17,599 nt of DNA from Chromera velia (Eukaryota > Sar > Chromeraceae), in the NCBI GenBank assembly GCA_018398765.1, contig JAHBMJ010002306.1:1-17599 (forward strand). The letters run 5' to 3'. This document shows positions 17,598 to 17,599 of the stretch, piece after piece; position 1 is the first letter of the stretch; the number at the start of each line of letters is the position of its first letter. Position numbers and translations under genes: made by a program. The notes below the pieces were generated by a model. That model was not told where the DNA came from. It searched no databases and saw only the letters and a program-made list of their open reading frames with translations.

Positions 17598-17599
17598 CC

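Overview
The window is nuclear DNA from an intron-rich eukaryote, most likely a protist or alga. Evidence is a WD40 gene cut into many short exons with GT..AG introns, microsatellite-filled introns, ankyrin coding sequence, a Ty1/copia LTR retrotransposon and the end of an ARL2-type GTPase gene. A chromerid such as Chromera velia would fit the style of genome, but this is an impression and not a result.

Layout. (1) About 332-5943 (possibly to 6236), minus strand: a WD40 beta-propeller gene. Ten phase-compatible exons encode about 465 residues, and the gene runs off the left edge. Its introns hold compound (CA)n-(GA)n microsatellites. (2) 6237-6378: a short gap between divergently arranged genes. 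(3) 6379-10425, plus strand: a decayed ankyrin-repeat gene. It has a 5' exon, a 1.4-kb intron, an ankyrin body broken by two Gln-type nonsense codons and frameshifts, and an Arg/Gly-rich tail in another frame. The intron holds nested repeats: a 32-bp minisatellite, a MITE-like element inserted beside it with 8-bp direct flanks, and a degenerate tRNA-like sequence. (4) 10709-17009, plus strand: one full-length dead Ty1/copia element in the order LTR, PBS, gag, protease, integrase, RT, RNase H, PPT, LTR. Its LTRs differ at roughly 9% of sites, almost all transitions. (5) 17499-17597, minus strand: the last coding exon of a gene closely resembling ARL2, entering from the right edge.

Functionally the loci are unrelated. 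The two host-type genes, WD40 and ARL2-like, look intact as far as seen. The middle 10 kb is a graveyard of repeats and pseudogenes whose decay is dominated by C-to-T/G-to-A changes. No CRISPR array, rRNA or intact tRNA was seen.
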